Shown: in pieces, positions 18,103-20,578 of the stretch
How the letters are laid out: every line of letters starts with the position of its first letter
How positions within the stretch are numbered: the first letter of the stretch is position 1
Origin: Gracilaria domingensis
Lineage: Eukaryota; Rhodophyta; Florideophyceae; Gracilariales; Gracilariaceae
DNA length: 20,578 nt
NCBI GenBank assembly: GCA_022539475.1
Contig: VCMS01000529.1
Coordinates: 1 to 20,578 of the forward strand
Direction: 5' to 3'
Notes under the pieces: model-generated
Databases searched by the model: none
What the model was told of the DNA's origin: nothing
Seen by the model: the letters and a program-made list of their open reading frames with translations, nothing else
Made by a program: the position numbers and the translations under genes

Positions 18103-18428
18103 GTGCAGCGAAATTACTGCCGGAAGTGCCGGGAGGAGTGTTTTGGGAGGTCTCCGGAGGGTGCCAGAATGTGGCCAGAACGTGCCCGCGGGCGGGGGGG
18201 GGGGGGGGGGTCGGTCGTGTTAGGGTAGGTACCCTAACACGACCGGACCCCGCCACCCGCGGGCATAAAATCGCACATTCTTCAAAAAATCGCGTGCGGC
18301 ACGTTTTGGGCACATTCTGGCGCCTTCTCCGGACCTCCGCAAACACTCCTCCCGGCACTTCCGGCACCCACCGCGCCACCTCAATGCACCAAGGCGTCTT
18401 CTCCATCCTTCAAACGCTCCCTAATTTC
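18103..18428. repeat. Fold-back block, left arm of large inverted repeat
   Basis: The outer end GTGCAGCGAAATTACTGC matches the reverse complement of 19197-19214 with 2 mismatches, and the inner end near AAACGCTCCCTAA matches the reverse complement of the stretch starting about 18823. The block itself folds back: a 25-base arm at 18119-18143 is perfectly complementary to 18341-18365, with GC-rich arms continuing inward to a palindrome at 18212-18245. A run of 17 G lies at 18194-18210. Confidence 0.8.
18212..18245. repeat. Perfect 16-bp palindrome containing TTAGGG
   Basis: CGGTCGTGTTAGGGTA and TACCCTAACACGACCG are perfect complements separated by GG. Near-copies lie at 18978-19011 and 19088-19121, each with one mismatch. 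Confidence 0.85.
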
Positions 18429-18819
18429 CACGCGCACCACACCTACCCTAGGGAAGAGGATGTTGTCGAGAGTCAATGATGTGGGGGACTCTATGCATTA
18501 TGCGCTATGTTCCACGAAGGCGGCTGATATACTGGATGCACCGCCGATGGCCCGGCGGCCGCCCCTGGCGCAGCAATACTTAAGAGCGCCATTCATAGCA
18601 GTCTTTTGTAGTCTAGTGGTAAACTATGAAACAACTTATAACTTTCACTAAACTAATCTTTACGCCAGTCATCCACTGTACATGACGCAATTCGATCCCG
18701 GAGCCGTAAGTTCATTACGCGCATGCAGCCCATCGGAGCGCCGCCACTGTGCTGGCCAGCGACCGCGGGCAACAACAGTCTCACTCTGAACCCAAGACAC
18801 CGACCGCTGCTGACACCAG
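18429..18819. other. Unique spacer at the centre of the large inverted repeat
   Basis: About 390 bases with no convincing gene. It contains TAGTCTAGTGG (18609-18619), an exact match to the RNA polymerase III A-box consensus, and ATTCGATCC (18690-18698), one base off a B box, but the flanks do not fold as a tRNA. It may be host DNA caught between two elements, or a loop of one element. Confidence 0.4.
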
Positions 18820-19214
18820 GGAGTTAGGGAGCGTTTGAAAGATGGAGAAGACGCGTTGGGGCATTGAGGTGACGCGGTGGGTGCCGGAAGTGCCGGGAGG
18901 AGTGTTTTGGGAGGTCTACGGAGGGTGCCAGAATGTGCCCAAAACATGCCGGCGGGCGGGGGGGGGGGGGGGGGATTCCGTCGTGTTAGGGTAGGTACCC
19001 TAACACGACCGGACCCCCGCGCCCCCGGGCACGTTTTGGGCGATTTTTTGAAAAATGTGCGATTTTATGCCCGCGGGCGGGGGGTTCCGGTCGTGTTAGG
19101 GTACCTACCCTAACAGGACCGAGCGCTCCCCCGCCCGCGGGCACATTCTGTCCACATTCTAGCGCCTTCCCGGGACCTCCCAAAACACGCCTCCCCGCAG
19201 TGATTTCGCTACAC
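18820..19214. repeat. Fold-back block, right arm of large inverted repeat
   Basis: This is the reverse-complement counterpart of 18103-18428, longer by about 70 bases because it has an additional copy of the TTAGGG palindrome. It holds a run of exactly 17 G (18958-18974), the same length as in the left block, and palindromes at 18978-19011 and 19088-19121. Confidence 0.8.
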
Positions 19215-19423
19215 CCGGCCGCCGGTACGTTGGCGCCGCGTACACGTGTATTGGCGGGAGTAGGCTGTACATGAATGTGAATGAGTGTACTCTTGACTAC
19301 TATGGAAATCATTTGAAGAGAACGATTAGAGAGCGCGACCATTGCTGGCGTGAGTCATCATTGCGCGAACTCCACGACTCTAAAGCGTATAATCAGCGTG
19401 CGAGCGGCCACAAACAGGACATG

Positions 19424-19509
19424 GACGAGACTGGCAGTGCGCTGGTAGGAGCTGCCGAAAGCAGGGGTGCCCAGCGTAAGTCGCCATTTAAAGATCCGCC
19501 TCCGTTGTT
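19424..19509 (+). promoter_or_regulatory. Promoter-like inverted-repeat arm for the right-hand gene
   Basis: This is the mirror copy of 17834-17919 (79 of 86 bases identical). The TATA box of the left copy is replaced by CATTTAAAG (TTTAAA at 19487-19492), 77 bases before the ATG at 19569. After the repeat the two 5' flanks diverge completely, so different genes are attached to the same upstream sequence. Confidence 0.65.
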
Positions 19510-19568
19510 ATATCGTCCAGAGCGAGCATATTGTTGATATACACCTTTTACTGCAATAGCTGTTCAAC

Positions 19569-19968
19569 ATGAAGCCAACTCGTGTTCGAAAGCGTACGCA
19601 AAGCGTGATTCCTGGCACTCGGCGGAGCACTCGATCATTGCAAGATGGAATGCGGATTTCTCTGCAGATGGATATTGAGAATAAAGGAAAGGTGATAGTC
19701 GGGGAAGCGTTGTTGCATGGAATTGGAAGTGTTCTACGCCCGCGAGTTAAATGGGAAGCAATTGGACCCAGGTCTTGTGGTGGTTCATAATATTCTCATC
19801 AGCTCGGAAACAGCGGTCAGACGATTCTACCTTACAGAGGGCACGAGGGCCTGGATCTTTCACAAATACATCCAGCGACTATCCGGACGGCACCCGCTCC
19901 TTCTGAAGAGAAAAATGATTGGAACCGGTGCAGCAGGCATTCCGGCGGTCCAAGCGACGAACGGGTGA
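19569..19968 (+). pseudogene. Unrecognised gene downstream of the right promoter arm, frameshifted
   Basis: Coding starts at ATG 19569 with a basic N-terminus (MKPTRVRKRTQSVIPGTRRS) and runs to about 19715. It then continues one frame over as VFYARELNGKQLDPGLVVVH with RRFYLTEGTRAWIFHKYIQR, up to TGA 19966-19968. The shift lies near 19710-19720. Beyond 19900 another frame looks coding (GGPSDERVKHYESSDEAQQR, then Asp- and Pro-rich sequence) up to about 20200, so the gene may be longer with further breaks. The basic start suggests a nuclear protein. I recognise no family. Because its upstream sequence is shared with the methyltransferase gene, it probably belongs to the same or a sister transposon. 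Confidence 0.5.
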
Positions 19969-20206
19969 AGCACTATGAGTCGAGTGATGAGGCGCAACAA
20001 CGCGCGCACGGAGCCATATTCTGATTTCATCAACACCATAGGCCAGCGGCATCAAGTAGCACCTCCGCGCGGCCGTTCCGTCTTGTTACGACGCGGACTA
20101 TGGACGACGACGATCATCCTCCAGCTACGAAGCGACAGCTCAAAAACCAAGTCTACCTACCCGCTGTCGAAAGCCCACTGCGTCGAAAAGAGCTTTCCTC
20201 CCTGCG

Positions 20207-20578
20207 ATGAATCAGAACCGTGGACACATAAGGAGAACTTCTGCGTCTCGAAACAGAGCGGTTCAGGCAGCGGACGGGCTGTGCAAGAAAAGGAAGATGA
20301 GATCATAAAAGGTCCCCTTTCCAGACGCGGCATGCGCAATCCACACAAGTGAGCTTGGTCATCTGTACTCCCAACTGCCACCACAAACGTTAGGCAGCAA
20401 AACCAAGATTCAGACGTTGTGCTTCTGTCCACAAGAACATGGCCTACGCTTCAATGTTTCCGGCGAGACGGTTTGAACACAAAAGACACCTACTCGAGCA
20501 AGCATTGTACAGACGAATTCCGTCAGAAGGTCCCACAAGGTGAACCTCAATCACGCTAAACGGATGGTGCTGTTACTG
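20207..20578 (+). pseudogene. Possible 5' part of another element gene, interrupted, runs off the window
   Basis: From ATG 20207 (MNQNRGHIRRTSASRNRAV) one frame stays protein-like to the right edge except for a TAA near 20307 and a TGA near 20475. It has a basic cluster CKKRKMR and then a Cys/His-containing stretch (HTSELGHLYSQLPP, LCFCPQEHGLRFNVSG). The basic start recalls gene B and the gene at 19569, but no family is recognised. Confidence 0.4.

Larger units (their letters stand above)
8831..18428. mobile_element. Large decayed DNA transposon with Plavaka-like transposase and methyltransferase cargo
   Basis: The span is bounded on the left by the start of a hairpin cluster and on the right by the first fold-back block; exact ends and target-site duplications were not identified. 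It contains a transposase gene (+), a gene of unknown function (-) and a DNA-adenine-methyltransferase gene with a SET-domain remnant (-). Transposase and gene B are convergent and overlap at their stops. All three have in-frame stops and frameshifts, so the copy is not autonomous. The grouping into one element is inferred from continuity, shared state of decay and symmetric, palindrome-rich flanks. Confidence 0.5.

Noticed and set aside
18601..18710. A tRNA gene
   Set aside because: The A- and B-box-like words are present, but acceptor, D and T stems do not pair and the spacing would need a long intron.
18212..19121. A telomere or interstitial telomere array
   Set aside because: TTAGGG occurs only once per palindrome arm and is not tandemly repeated.

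Overview
The window reads as nuclear DNA of an intron-poor eukaryote. Several genes are single uninterrupted reading frames without bacterial ribosome binding sites or operon spacing. Some upstream regions carry TATA-like boxes, one gene has an AATAAA signal after its stop, and the second half holds a eukaryote-type transposable element. A compact-genome, repeat-rich lineage such as a florideophyte red alga would fit, but nothing here proves the taxon.

Positions 1-7230 look like host sequence. In order they hold a 2-oxoglutarate/Fe(II) dioxygenase-like gene (+); a convergent pair of HAD-phosphatase paralogs, 1655-2494 (+) and 2547-3419 (-), of which the first has lost its nucleophilic aspartate; a ketopantoate reductase-like gene (-, 4046-4948); an intact-frame 3' fragment of ribulose-phosphate 3-epimerase (+, 5346-5654); three tandem imperfect hairpin repeats (5734-6067); and a G-rich, coiled-coil protein gene (+, 6298-7227). 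Positions 7230-8590 hold nothing I recognise.

Positions about 8830-18430 look like one large, decayed DNA transposon. A cluster of near-perfect hairpins (8831-9718) precedes a Plavaka-like DDE transposase (+, 9922 to about 13107). Tail-to-tail with it lies a roughly 800-codon gene of unknown function (-, 15504 to 13097). Beyond that is a second minus-strand cargo gene (17779 to about 15740) with a DPPF-type DNA N6-adenine methyltransferase core, followed by the C-terminal end of a SET (protein lysine methyltransferase) domain. All three long genes carry premature stops and frameshifts.

Positions 17779-19569 form a very large inverted repeat. Two promoter-like arms of 86 bp, about 92% identical, face outward, one toward the methyltransferase gene and one toward another decayed gene (+, 19569 onward). 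Between them lie fold-back blocks with poly-G runs and palindromes containing GTTAGGGTA. This looks like the long terminal inverted repeats of two related elements meeting head to head. The biological inference of most interest is a transposon family that carried both a DNA-methylating and a histone/protein-methylating activity along with its transposase.
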